Shown piece after piece: positions 1 to 12,262 of a stretch of DNA of 64,000 nucleotides (the first letter of the stretch is position 1; every line of letters begins with the position of its first letter). Position numbers and translations under genes: made by a program. A model generated the notes under the pieces. It searched no databases. It saw nothing but the letters and a program-made list of their open reading frames with translations, and was not told where the DNA came from. This DNA is from Cardinalis cardinalis (taxonomy: Eukaryota; Chordata; Aves; Passeriformes; Cardinalidae): positions 248,001 to 312,000 of the forward strand of contig JACDOX010000433.1 in the NCBI GenBank assembly GCA_014549065.1, read 5' to 3'.

Positions 1-59
1 NNNNNNNNNNNNNNNNNNNNNNNNNNNNNNNNNNNNNNNNNNNNNNNNNNNNNNNNNNN
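1..59. other. Assembly gap
   Basis: A run of N at the left edge. It abuts a pentanucleotide repeat, which probably caused the assembly break; the true length is unknown. Confidence 0.95.
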
Positions 60-141
60 AAGAGAAGAGAAGAGAAGAGAAGAGAAGAGAAGAGAAGAGA
101 AGAGAAGAGAAGAGAAGAGAAGAGAAGAGAAGAGAAGAGAG
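60..141 (+). repeat. (AGAGA)n microsatellite
   Basis: A near-perfect purine pentamer repeat of about 16 visible units that runs into the N gap, so the array is probably longer than shown. It ends abruptly in unique sequence at about 142. Confidence 0.95.
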
Positions 142-2039
142 CAACTAAAAACCACAATTCACCTGTCCAAGATAAAATTCAGCAGCACCCCAAGAGGTAC
201 CCAATCCTGTAGGTTTTGTATTAGCAGCATTCCATAAAAATCCTACTTTTGCTGTTTGACTCCCATCCCTCTTTATGGCTCTACACATTTAACACTGAGT
301 TTGAAACCAGGGTAGAATATTAAGAACCTTAGAAGGTTCTCCTTCCATTTTTCATTTCCTTCTCTCTCACCATCATCATAACCAACATTTTTTTCCATAC
401 AATAAAAAAAAAGGAGAGTTCTGGGAATAAAATGCCNCAGATGTTTCCACAATATATTCTTGATACATTTCTTGTATTTCATACAAGTCCTTGAAATCTA
501 GATTCTTTTGTATCTTGTCATGTCTAGCCCTGCTGCAGTGCCTTCCAGAGCAAATTCTGAGTGTATTAATTAGAACACGTGCTCTGGTTTTCTTTCCATC
601 ACAATTTCTTGTGATTAGAAAATAGGATCAGACAACATAATCCGATTAGTTCCCTGGTCCTGCTGATTAACTNTGGTGTTTCCCTGGACATCTCAGTGTC
701 TGAGCAGGCTCCTTGCTCCTGCAGAGGACAGACTGTCACGAGAGAGATTGCTTTACCACTCACTGAAATTTAACCTGTATGAATAATGGACTCCCAGGAG
801 AAACCATGAAAATCAGTCTCCTCCACGGTAGGATAATGCCAAAACCAGGTTTGAGTTTCAAAGTCACCAATGAGTCAAGAAGGGTGAGAAATTATGTCTG
901 AGGAACTGTTTCCTTTAAGCCTTGTTCTTGCACAGCAATGAGGTTTCTTGCAGTATATCTGTAAATTTTCCTTCATTAAATTAATCAAGGATTTTCACTG
1001 AAGCATTTCTCACACATTTAAAGGTCTGGAGTTTTTGGGGTTCTTTTCACTGCAACTTTTAGTGTGAAGAAAAAACAGGGAGAATAAATTTTCCTGAAAA
1101 CTTTTCCACACCATTACATTTATTAAAATTTTNGTGTGCAATTTTAACTAAAGTCAAGCAATATTTTTCTGAAACAGCTGTGATCATGGATTCTGTTCCT
1201 ATTCAACAGAAAGTGCTTTAACACATTTTGTGAGCATCTCTAGCTTTGCACACTTTTCAGAAACTCACATTGGTTCAAATTAGGCACTGGTGTGTTATCT
1301 AAGCCTTAAATAATACATATGTTTCTTTCCCAAAGATTTCTTGAGTTGGTTTTATGGTTCAGGATTATTGCTAAAGNAATAGTGGTTATTTTGGGCAACA
1401 GCTGCTGCTGTTGATAAGAAGTCTTTGTATGAAGGCAATGTATGTTGAGGTTGGGTGTTTTCTCTCTTTTCAATTTTAACTTCTGATCCAGTTCTTTAAT
1501 GGTAAGGCCTTGTCCACTCAGAATCCCAGAAAAGCACTTTTTTGCCCAGGCTTCTTTTCTGTGTTGAGCAGCAAGGAACAGCTGGTAGGGAATTCTAACC
1601 CAGAGTGAAAGTGGCTTAGGCTCCCTCCTCCCATCCCTTATTCCTCCCAAGAAGAATTACTTTGCCTTGAAAGCCCACTGATTATTCTGGAATAAAGTAA
1701 TATTCCAGATATCNTGTTCCCAGGGGATGGGGGTGTGCTGAGGCTACTACTCAAGGCTACTGCTACAGTTAGCCCAGTTAGTTTTCCTGTTCAACTTTAC
1801 TTGCTTTGAAAACAAATCCTTTCCACTTCAGTTTTAAAGAATCAAATTGTTATGAGCAGGTGAAGAGAGNGAAAATGGAAGTAGTTCATTTTAACAAGAA
1901 ACCTGGCAGCTTTTCGAGTTACATCTCATAAAAGTGGGAGTTAGGAGTTTGCCTCAGTCATCAGCTTGAAAGGTTTTTCTTTTCTCAAGAAGTATCAGCT
2001 CCTTGAGATAGAATAAATCAAGAGTGAGGAAATCAGTGG
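142..2039. other. Intergenic, no gene seen
   Basis: AT-rich single-copy-looking DNA. The open frames here are short, contain ambiguous bases and show no recognisable domain. I see no promoter, RNA gene or clear transposon. Confidence 0.6.
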
Positions 2040-2337
2040 AACTGTTGGGGAAGGTTTTGAAGGGAAGGCTCAGAACAGAGNCAGGTTCTGCTCCAGGCCC
2101 AGCAGTGGCACCAGAGGAACAGGCAGGCACTGAGCCCAGCAATTCCCCTGCACAGGAGGCAGAGCTTCTGCCCAGCCCTGAGCAGAGCCCAGAGAGGCTC
2201 TGGGGTCTCCTCCCTGGGGATATTCCAGAACCTGTGGGCACACTCCTGTGCCCTGGNNTGACCCTGCCTGAGCAGGGAGGTGGCAGCAGTGACCCTCTGT
2301 GCTCCCTTCCAGCCTGACCCATCCTGGAGTTCTGTGA
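2040..2337 (+). mobile_element. CR1 LINE 3' fragment
   Basis: The right part follows the 3' end of avian CR1: a 'gatattccaga' segment, then 'tgaccctgcctgagcaggg', then 'cccttccagcctgacc', ending in a remnant of the short TTCTGTGA tail. It is GC-rich relative to its flanks. The left boundary is approximate. Small open frames on both strands across it are remnants or chance. The ambiguous pair at 2257-2258 sits inside the repeat. Confidence 0.75.
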
Positions 2338-5300
2338 GGAAGAATTTTGCACTCAACTCATAAAAGGGTGACAGCAGAAATTAATGGGCATAGATGACTA
2401 TGAGTGGAAATTCCACTTATCAATATAATTAACCTCTGATTATTTTGAAGTATGTGAGGTTTTACATACAGAAGCCATGGGACAGGCCGGCATTAACATC
2501 TCTGTAGGTCAAAGCCACTTTCACATTCAGGGTGTGACTTTTAGGATTATTCAAGGATTGCTCTTCCCATTTTTGTGCCAGGACAGCACTGAGAGGTTTG
2601 GAGGTGCCAGCACCCCNAGATGGGGTTGCTGGCTGGCTGGCCCCCTTCTTGGCTGGGACAGAGGTCAGGCAGGAGGACTTCTCCTGCAGGCAGGCATGCA
2701 AACTGTGCCTGCACAAGGAGAGATCAGCCAGGGGCCTTTCATGCTTCTGAGACCTTGACTACACCAGCACTGAGGAGAAATTGCCAGGCACAGCTTGGAA
2801 GCAGAGCAATAACCCATAATTTGATGAGTCTAAAAGGTCCTGAGCATTGGCTCCAGCTCAGGTAAGAAGCAGCAAGATATTAAAAAGCCTCTCAGCTCCC
2901 AGAGTCAGAAGACTGCTTAATTTCATGTGTTTGGGGGTGGGTTTTGAGCACACTGCTCTGATTCCACTGATCTCCATACATTTGCTTCCTCCTGTTCTCC
3001 CCAGCCCCCCATAAATTGGATTAAAGGCTTGTATGATTGATAGGTTGAATTCATCAGGCAGAAGATTGGGGTCAGAAGGAATTTCCATTAAAAGCAAACT
3101 GGAAATGATCTGAGGAAGCCTGGAGGAGGAGCTGAGGGGGCTGAACAAGGAAATATTTCTCTGGAGCATTTGGAATGGATCACTCTTGTATTCAAATTAA
3201 AAGCAAAGCAATCTGACATTGCAATTTGGGCGACTTTGTTCCAATACAGTTTCTGAGGAAGTCCAGAATTCTTTCTTAAGACTTGCAATGCAGCATGGAG
3301 ATGCCATAATTTCAGATCTGATTTTGCTGAGGGAAAGGAANTGTCAGGATCTGGAAATGTGCATGGGGGAATTAAGACAGAAGGCACCTCTGTTTTATCT
3401 ATTTCCACAGGAAGTAGAAAGCTCTGACCACTGCTTTTAATGGAAGGTAAAGGGAGAAATAATTTGGTTCNAATTTTAGATCATTACTTGCATCANTTTG
3501 GGGGTTTTTGTTTCACACCAAACACCCCTCTAGCCAGGTAAGCCTTAAATAAAGACACAGCCTTTAATTGGTTTAATCATGTCCTATTTGTTGGAAAGAG
3601 TGATGCACTGACATAACACTGACATTACATTGCTTCACATGGTTCTTTTCAAATCANGATCACAAAAGACTGATAATAGTTTTGTTGGGTTTTTTTTCTC
3701 TTGCATTTTCCAGAGTCATTGGGGAATTTCCACCAGGATGCTTCCTGGACACTCCAGGGACCAGTTTGGCTGGAATTTCTGTTGTATTTTGCACAGCACN
3801 TGGTGAGTGCTTCATATAAATGACCTTTTGCATCTGCAGCATGGGGAGGCAGGGGCTAGAAACAAGCTAATACTTGTTTGGTATTATTACTTGTGTTATC
3901 ACCATCTGGTGCACAGCTAAAAAAGTACCTAAACTGATTCTGTTACCACCTGGCATTTTCTGGCNGAGCAAAATGTTGGATTTGGCCAANAGAACTGCAA
4001 AGTGAGAGTTTAAACATATCTTGAGGTTCAACTAATGCTGAAATGTCTTTGATACTGTGTGTGCACCTCAAGTGGAAAACCTGGGGGGTGGGGGGGAGGG
4101 AAAGAAAAAAATTTAAAAGCAAAAAATAGATTTNGAACTCTAAAAATCTTCCTGATTTTAATTTATCTGCAGAAGGAATTTAAGCAAACAGAAACATTGT
4201 AAAAGTAGAAACTGAAAAAGATACAGCACACTAAAACCAAACAGTATCAAACATTGGCTGGTTTATCTCAAAAATGCAATAAATTGGGGGCTGATGAAAC
4301 CAAAGAGCTCCATTTACAGATGAGATTAAGCAGTCAGGACAAATTTATTACTTTTGGATTAAAAGCAATCACGCAGCATTCGTAATCAACAGAAGAAAAA
4401 GCAAATGTGATGCTCGTGATCAGGGAGAAGCTGAGTTAATTGCTACATGTGTTCCTGCACCCTCAGTGTCACCAATCNCTCCTGACAGGCAGGTATCAGG
4501 TCACAGATGTTTGGGGTTTTTTCCCAGTATTTCTACCCACACATGCACACACTTTTGTTTTCTAAATGTTTTGAAATNAAAAAGTCCCTTCTGGCCAAGT
4601 TGAGGAGGAAAAGTGCAGTGTTTTACTTGAAATTCTGATAGGAAGCCGGTTTGGGGACATGACTGCAGCAATTCTGCTGTGGAATGGATCCATCACATTC
4701 CTCAGCACAGGGGAAGGGTGGGGCTTTGCTTGCAGCACCCCTGGCAAAAAAAAAAACCAAAACAAAAAACCAAAAAAAACCCACAAAACCAACAAAAAAC
4801 TAAAAAACCTCTTGGAACAACTTCCTTTTGGCTCTGGGGACAAGGTCCCAGCAGTGTCAGCCTGCAGGGATGTGACAGCATGTGCTGACCAAAATGCAGA
4901 AAATGCACCAGAATTGGAAAATGGGCTGATGATCACTGGCACAGGATGGGGTCATGCCACACATCTCACAGACTCTGCAGTGTCTTGGTAGAAGGAAGTT
5001 TTCAAGGAGATTCACAGTCCCACACGTCTGCTGTAAGTTACCATTTGTGATCTTTTTTATGGTCCTTGCTTGGCCTCTGTTAGCACCAAGATATGCTGTG
5101 TAATAAATAGAAATNATTGTTGAATTTAAGGAAGGAAATTGTTTGTTTTGCTTATTTAGCTCAGAAGTGAACGAGCTGAAGTTTATGTTCATATTGTACN
5201 GTGGTTAACATTTCTCCAGTGAGGGGCCAGCAGACATAAACAACTGAGTTCTGCCCACAATTAAGTTCAGCAGGTAACTATTAGAGAGTTCAGATTTTCC

Positions 5301-5937
5301 TACAGAGTTGCAACTTCTGTTATGGAAATTGAGAACATAAATGCATAACTTCTGTGGAATTCGTGAATCTGATTTAAATCTGTGTGATTTATTAAGAGCT
5401 GGAAATTGAAGCTTTTCTGCTGAGTGGCTTATTTTGATTGGTGGTGTGAAATTCCTTCCCTTGGTTTAGGAAGTATTTGAAAAATGTAAGGTAGAAAAAA
5501 GAATAGCTCCAGCTTGACTAGAAGCAGCCCANTGAACTGTGGTTCTGTAGGGATAAAATTAGGATACATCAGAAGCACTGAAGGAATTACCTTTTAAAAT
5601 TGGTTTAATGCCATGTCATGTTACTGTCTAGAGCNCTGTGACCAGATCACTGAGGGGAAATCCTTGTCTGAAATGGTTTCACTGAGGTGAAGTACAGATA
5701 ACTTGGAGAAAACTTTCTGGTTTTCTCCAGAAACCTCTCATGTGGAGTACACTGCAACTTTTTAGTTCNACTTCTTCAATAACCTATGTAAAATAATGCT
5801 GGGAGTGAATTTGNACTACTGTAAAGGGGGAATTGAAGAAAAATTGAACTCCAGTATTTGGGTATGAACCAGAAGCTGTAACCCAAGTGACAAGATTGGC
5901 TTATGGACTGAATTAATTGCTGAGAAGGGATTGATGG
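2338..5937. other. Intergenic, low-complexity tracts only
   Basis: No gene recognised. It holds a G-rich tract near 4084-4100 and an A-rich tract at 4746-4808. The other short frames are scattered and lack homology I can name. Confidence 0.6.
4746..4808 (+). repeat. A-rich (CAAAA-like) low-complexity tract
   Basis: A mixture of A runs broken by C or CC. Lysine-, asparagine- and threonine-rich open frames through it are artefacts of the tract. It could be the decayed tail of an old retroposed element, but nothing upstream is recognisable. Confidence 0.85.
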
Positions 5938-6410
5938 TACAAATCCTGTGTCCAGCTCTGAGCCCTCACTCCAGGAGAGACCTGGAGGGGCTGGAGCGTG
6001 TCCAGGGCAGGGAACAGAGCTGGGAAGGGTCTGGAGCTCCAGGAGAGGCTGAGGGAGCTGGAAAGGGGAGCAAAGGAGGCTCAGGGGGGNCCTTGCACAG
6101 CTCCTGCCAGGAGGGGACAGCCAGGGGGGTCGGGCTCTGCTCCAGGGAACAGGGACAGGAGCAGAGGGAACGGCCCCAGGCTGGGCCAGGGCAGGTTTAG
6201 GGTGGAGATTNGGACAAAATCCCTCCCAGAAAGGATTGTCAAGCACTGGAAGGAGCTGTCCAGGGGAGTTTGTGGAATCACCATCTCTGGAGTGTTCTAA
6301 AANCCTGCAGATGTGGTGCTGAGGGCCATGGGTTAGTGGTGGGCTTGGCAGTGTTGGGTTCATGGTTGGACTCCATGACNTTGGGGGTGTTTTCCAAACT
6401 TGATGATTCT
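5938..6410 (+). mobile_element. CR1 LINE, 3' end, about 470 bp
   Basis: One of the better-preserved CR1 copies here. Recognisable blocks in order are 'gtgtccagctctgagccctc', 'cctggaggggctggag', 'ctggagctccaggagaggct', 'gctgggccagggcaggttta', the 'gcagatgtggtgctgaggg' block, 'gttagtggtgggcttggcag' and a terminal 'tgatgattct' tail. Orientation is plus because the tail is on the right. It is truncated at the 5' end, as most CR1 copies are, and several ambiguous bases fall in it. Confidence 0.92.
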
Positions 6411-6724
6411 TCTGGAGGTTCTGGAGCCCAGTTCATTTTATGTGCTGTCAGAACCAAGCTCACTGTGGCAGATGTGCTGCTCTAGGGGCACTGGCAAGGC
6501 TCAGACACCTCAGTTTGTCTGGATAGAGAAGCCCAGTCCTGGATCCACATATTTAAAAACTCCAGGGGCAGGAGGGACNTGGCTGGAAAGAACTGAAATC
6601 CGCAGATTTCAGAGGAAAGCTGAGGAGAAATGGCCTCAGCCTTTAACATTTAGCCAGGTTTTGGTCTGAGCTGGTGAAATCCTGAGCTGCTCNCAGCAGA
6701 GGATCTTCATGAGAGTTNAGCAGT
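6411..6724. other. Intergenic, no gene seen
   Basis: A short interval between a CR1 copy and a tRNA-derived SINE. No feature is supportable. Confidence 0.5.
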
Positions 6725-6841
6725 GGGGTCTGAGCTCTGCACCCAGCATGGCAGGGGAAGCTGGGAGCAGAGATGGGAATTGAACCCAGATTTCCTGAAC
6801 TTCCACTCTGCCCCTAAGCCAGGTGGCTGTACCTCCTTCCC
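6725..6841 (-). mobile_element. Decayed tRNA-derived SINE (MIR/CORE-SINE-like)
   Basis: On the minus strand there is a box-A-like TGGCTTAGGGG (complement of 6821-6831) and a box-B-like GGTTCAATTCC (complement of 6776-6786). The outer edges of the two boxes span 56 nt, as in a tRNA. The sequence after box B, 'catctctgctcccagc', resembles the MIR family. The acceptor and T stems do not pair fully, so it is not a working tRNA. Family assignment is from memory of the consensus; no conserved core domain is evident. Confidence 0.5.
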
Positions 6842-8426
6842 CAGAGGGAAAAAAATTGCCTGAAAAGAAACACTACCCTAAAATAAATCCAGAATTTATG
6901 GAATTTGGTGTTATATCAAGGACACATTGAAAATTTATTGAATCACAATTTACTTTTATAGTAATGGACAATTTTACAGTATTTTCTACCAANACAAGAC
7001 ATCTGTAACCCTACAGTGATATGGCCATAATGGGGTCAGAATTAATGAGGGGCAACATGGCCTGAAATTCTCCCATTAGCAGCAACTCTCAAATTTCTTG
7101 AAGAGTTACATTCAAGCAAGCTAAAAAATACACTGAGCAAACAAGGGAAACATTTTGAAAGATAAAATATTTCAAATACTAGCAAATGAAGCACTTCTTG
7201 TGAAAAAAGAAAAAGCCTTAGGAGTAAAATGAAATAAAAATCCAGTTTGTTATACCATAATTGTATTATTGCCTCAGAACAATCAATCTATTTTCTTTCT
7301 GAGAATATTTCCAAGCAGTTGTTTTTGAGCAATTTTCCTCGTATGAATAATCAGTCTTTTGAAGCATGACTCCAGTGTAAGGTCAAAGTTGTTTTTTATA
7401 TTCTCCAAGCAGCTGAATTGCTTTCTGCTTATGTAATACAGATGTCAAGCTGTTTGAAATACTTGTGCACTTTGGTGACTTGTAAGAAAAAGAAGCAAGA
7501 ACTTTCTGCAGTACTTGATTTTGTCAATTTGANAATTCATTTCTTGTTTTAAACGGATTTTTAAACTTCATGTTTGTGGAAATTCTTCCCACCTTACAAA
7601 CCAAATACAGAAATGGCTCAGTTTTCAACAATGGCTTTTTATCAGGATTTAACTGTGCTCAAAGCGGGGTGACAACATTCCTCAATTTTTAGTGAGCAAA
7701 TTTCAGGCAAATTGGAGTCTTATCTGAAATACCTTTGAATCTGACAGGCAATTGAAAGTTTGTTTTTCATCTTGTGAAACACCTACAGGTAATTCTGCTC
7801 TGCCAAGAATGAACTTTTGGTCCTACTGAGCCCGTGTAGGTTATGTAAGTTTTATCTTTTANAAGACATAATAATTATGACAAGATATGGGGTAACAGGG
7901 CCATGTGTTTGTCATGTGTGAGCTGGGCTGGGTGGGAGAGGAGGGCCAGCTATAGAGGCCATATCCATGGATTTTGTGTGGAAGCTTTGGAGTTTGCCTG
8001 TAATAAATCAAATTTACAGCACAGCTTCTGAGGAGGGGCTTGTGCAGCCCTGGTGTGCTGGGACAATGCAATTTCTCCATGATCAAAAGGCCTAATGAAA
8101 TATAATTATTGCTATTGTGAGGGCTCCAGAGCCAGCCCTGGCAAATTGCCNCTTAATAGTGGTCAGGCTGCCCCCAGCCACACAGGGCTGGACTTTTCAC
8201 TGGATCCCATGGCATTCCTGGCTCAGCTTCCCACCAGCTCCAGGATCTTTGCACAGTTCTNTTGGGCTGCATAAATAACTCTAAATGTTGCAGTGAGACT
8301 GTAAATATTCCCCAAGTAACAAAATTNAAGAAAAACAGAACGAAGAAGTCATCCAGAATTTGAGATCCTACTGGATAGAGATGGGGAAATCAGTTTGCTG
8401 GTAGAGCCACAGAGCTTTCAGGTAGA

Positions 8427-8486
8427 CAAAAAAAAAAAATCAAACAAACAAACAAAAAAAAACCAAACCAAAACAAAACAAACCAC
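8427..8486 (+). repeat. A-rich (CAAA/CAAAA) low-complexity tract
   Basis: An A run followed by CAAA and CAAAA units. Similar tracts occur at 4746 and 35849, and on the other strand at 33661. Confidence 0.85.
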
Positions 8487-9947
8487 TAAAACACCTCATT
8501 TTTCACACATTTTTTGTCCATTACTATAAAAGTAAATTGTGTGTTTTGTGAACTTTACATCCACATTCAACGAACCTGTTTTGGTGGTAATAATTTGACT
8601 TAAATAACATAGTTGTAAATTACACCTTCTTAAGAAAAATTAAGGATCACCTTTTGCAAAAGGTTGCTAAATTTAATTTCAACAATCACAGAAAACTAAG
8701 TTGTTTTGGTGGTCTGTGTTATTCATTTTATCTGCCTCTTATCATGACTTTGACAGTAAACAAAGGAATTTGAATTTCTCAGTGTTGTAAGCTNTTAATA
8801 TAGCTCAAGATGCATCTTCAGTGGTACACAAAGTATCCCCTTTAATCAGANGAGCTAAATTTCATCACAAAGAAACTCATTTAGAAAGGTGTATAGTCAC
8901 AAAAGGCACCTACATTTNGTAGCTGAATTGGAATTAGGTCAGAGCATCTGAACTGTCTTTATCCACTTTGGACAAATGCAAACCATTTTCATTTTCTCTA
9001 AAGGACATTTCTTTGTTAAGCAGATTTATTGATAAACTGCTCAGTGGGATTTTGTTTCTTTAATATTTTCATCTATGGAGGGACACAGCAGAAGAACAGC
9101 CTAAATTAAATTGGGCAATCAGGAAAGAATTGATTAAAACTAAGGTGATACAAATGAAAAGTGGCAGAAGCAACAGTTTAGGTGTTGATTTGAGAATTTG
9201 GGGGTTTAAGAAAGCCATTTAGCTCTACAGAGGGAGAAGGCAGATTCTGATGTTGCCAGGAACAAGAACAGAGAGAACATAAAAATTTAGGAGGGTAACA
9301 TGAAGGATGATATTTGAGTCAAACAACTCATTAAAAGAAGAAAACTGGGAGGGGAATGGAAACNGAGAGGAGCATGTTTCTTCTCTTCAAAGCAAACAAA
9401 AAGTTAATACAATATAAAAGGATTTTTAAAAATATATGCTGAAGAAAGGCCAAAACTTTAAAGGCAACTTATGTTCCCATATTTATGAGACAGTATCATG
9501 AATACAATTTGAGCAGAGATCTTTCCCACTAAAACCCAAAACTTTAAATGATAGCTCTTCAAAATGTTTTCCAGTGCTTTATGTTTCCTGTAATGGAAAA
9601 TGTTATCCTTCATTAAAAGCCAGCTAGGCTGTCAGTATTTTCCATCATCCTCTATTTTCTCCTAGGCCTATATTATAACTTAACAGCATTCTTGATCTTC
9701 ATTTTCCCATCAGAAGAACTATACCATTTTTCCCTTCTATGTTTTCATCAGTATGGAAAAGACTCTTTTTGTCTGTGTGGAGTCCAAACCCAGAGGAGTT
9801 GCCAAAAAGTCANAGAAGTACAAAAAAAGAGAGGTAAAAAATAGACATGACTGCTCTGTGCTCCTCAAATCAAACTGCCAGTAGAAAAGTGCACCTTTCT
9901 AAGTCTTGCCCCAAATATCTCTGCCTGTGGATTCTGTTATTACCCCC

Positions 9948-10001
9948 TAATCCTATTAATTCTTTATTAGAAATTAATTAATCCTGTTATTATTAGAAAT
10001 T
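9948..10001 (+). repeat. Imperfect tandem duplication, 28 and 23 bp
   Basis: A first unit at 9948-9975 and a second at 9979-10001 both begin 'taatcct' and end 'ttattagaaatt'; the second lacks about 5 bases in the middle. Confidence 0.75.
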
Positions 10002-11967
10002 CCCCGCTGCCTTAAGTGCAAAGAGGACCTTGCTTTTAGAAAGACCCAGAGCTGCCTTTTGAGGGCCTCCTATGGAAAACTCTGCTTGCTCAGGTTTAGG
10101 CACCTGTTGTAGGAGAACTGACCTAAACCAACTGGTGGAAGACTCAAACACAAACAGAGGGGGGAAAAAACCCACAGCAAAAAGAAAACAAAACCATTAC
10201 ATTTTTTCATATATTTCCTGGCTGACTTGGGGAATTCTTTGTGGGTGCTGAGAGTTNTTATGGATTCAGAAAGCAGCTGGGTAAAATCCTGGAATAAAGA
10301 GCTCACTGAAGGTCTTTAAGCACAAGAACTTTGATGCAGTGTTAGAATATTTCTCAGCTACAAATTGCCAGAGGCTGAAAGTGAGTCCTGGGGGAAAGGA
10401 GCCCTCCACACCCATTATCATGGTCCTTCCTACGTTAGTCAGAATAAAAGAAGGAGCTTGCAGGAAGATTTGCTGTGATCTAGGAANACAATTGTTTTGT
10501 AAGAGAACTTCACCAAATGGTGACAATTTTGCATGTCTGGATGGAGCAATCTGACCCTTTCCCATCTCTGCTGAATCTTAGAGTTGGCTGGTTTCACAAC
10601 GTTCCATTTTCTAACACAGTCCCTTTAAAATAGAAAACAAGATTTTTGATCATTTCTAGAGACAATCAGCAGAGAATCCCATGGGATTCCTTGTTCCAGG
10701 GCTGGTGTCTCAATGAGCCTTTTAGGGACAGCAGAAGTGTGCCATCTGCTACTCTCTCACCAGCTTTGCTTTCCACCCTCTGCTCTGCTCACTTGTTCTT
10801 CCTGCTGTCACACGTGCATGAACAAACTGCCTGAGAGGGCACAAAAGGGCACAGAACCATAAGGGACACAATCAGAGAGAAATGTAACACCAGCTCAGAA
10901 CAGGAGGGAGAAGGAGATCCTCACATGCCGATTTTCTTTTTTGCCTTTCGTTCACTCAGTGCTTGGAGCAGGAATAGAATTCGTCTCTGCTGGTTGGAGA
11001 TCTCCTCTTCATTCCTGGATTAGCTCAACTGGTTTATATTTTATTCACACAGTTATTTCCAAGGCTTAGCTAGATTAGTCACCTGTGTTTGTGTGTTTGA
11101 GCCACTGACATTTGTCCAGCTTTTGTTATACATAGCAAGGTGAAAAAAGAAAATTAATATTAGAAAGTGTCTCCCAGGAACTCAAAAGAGGCTGCTGAGT
11201 GTATTAAGTTACAAGAACCCTTCTAAGGAGTTTTAGGATTTCTGTAAGTTGACATACACAAAGTGTGCCAGTCCTTTTGTCTTCCAGAGAGTTAATGTGA
11301 TTAAGCTTTTTTATCTGGCATGGCTTTTCACTAGAGAATCTGCATGAAATCCCCCTAAATTCTCTTCATGTCTTTCCAAAAAATAATATGAGCTTTTTTA
11401 ACACGGCCTTTTTTACTGTCTGGAATGTGTTTTCATTTTCTAAGTGCTTTTCAAGGTTGAAAGGAAGAAAGTTACAATGCAAATCTCCAGCAATGAACTC
11501 AAGTGAGTAGACTCAAGGCCCACGTCTGGCATCTCCTTTTGAAACCTGAGGCCTTTCTAACCCATTTCATCCTAGATGCTGCTTTTGAATCCTCCAACGT
11601 GAACTTCTTCCCTTTGGCAAAGTCACACTGATAAATGATGTCACTGAAATGAAACCCTAGCACGTGTGAGCANGGAATTTCTATTACTGCCCTCTTTCAC
11701 TTAAAGGGGTTTCTTTCTCTGGCAGAGGCAGGGATGGATCCACACGCTGGACGAGGGAAAGTTGAAACTGTAAGTTCTGGATTTTCTCCTGTGAGCAGAT
11801 TTGTGCATGAAATCTTGTGATTAAAGGCCAAATGGAGAATTTGGGTAAAAGCTTAGATAAGTTGGCTTTTAGCAGATGCAAATTTCTCCTTGCTTGAAGC
11901 AGTGCACCTGAAGGGCACAGTCAGATATTGTTGGCAGGGGTTTTCAGATGGAGGTGAGGGGCAGATG

Positions 11968-12262
11968 GAGAATCCCAGANTCCCAGAAGGGTTTGGGCTA
12001 CAGGGGACCTTCAAGATGATCCAGTCCCGCTCCCTTGGGCAGGGACAGCTTCTATTATCCCAGGCTGTTCCAAGCCCTGTCCAGCCTGGCCTTGGACACT
12101 TCCAGGGNCAGCCACANCTTCTCNGGGCANNCTGTGCCATGGCCTGCCCACCCTCCCAGGGAACAATTCCTTCCCAACATCCCNTCTAAACTTGTCTTCT
12201 GTCAGCTTGAAGCCATCCCCCTCTCTGTCCTGTCACTCCCTGCTCCTGTCAATAATATCTGA
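11968..12262 (-). mobile_element. CR1 LINE 3' fragment
   Basis: It reads as the reverse complement of a CR1 3' end: 'gaatcccaga' tail remnant, 'gggtttgggctacagggg', 'ggccttggacacttccaggg', 'ctgtgccatggcctgccc', then 'ccctctctgtcctgtcactc'. The tail is on the left, so the element points left. Ambiguous bases cluster at 12108-12131, which suggests assembly across similar copies. Confidence 0.9.

Larger units (their letters stand above)
6842..11967. other. Intergenic, about 5.1 kb without a gene
   Basis: AT-rich sequence with many stops in all frames. It contains an A-rich tract at 8427-8486 and a small duplication at 9948-10001. I see no exon, RNA gene or intact transposon. Confidence 0.6.

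Noticed and set aside
6776..6831. A possible functional tRNA gene on the minus strand
   Set aside because: Box spacing fits, but acceptor and T stems do not pair, so a decayed SINE is the better reading.
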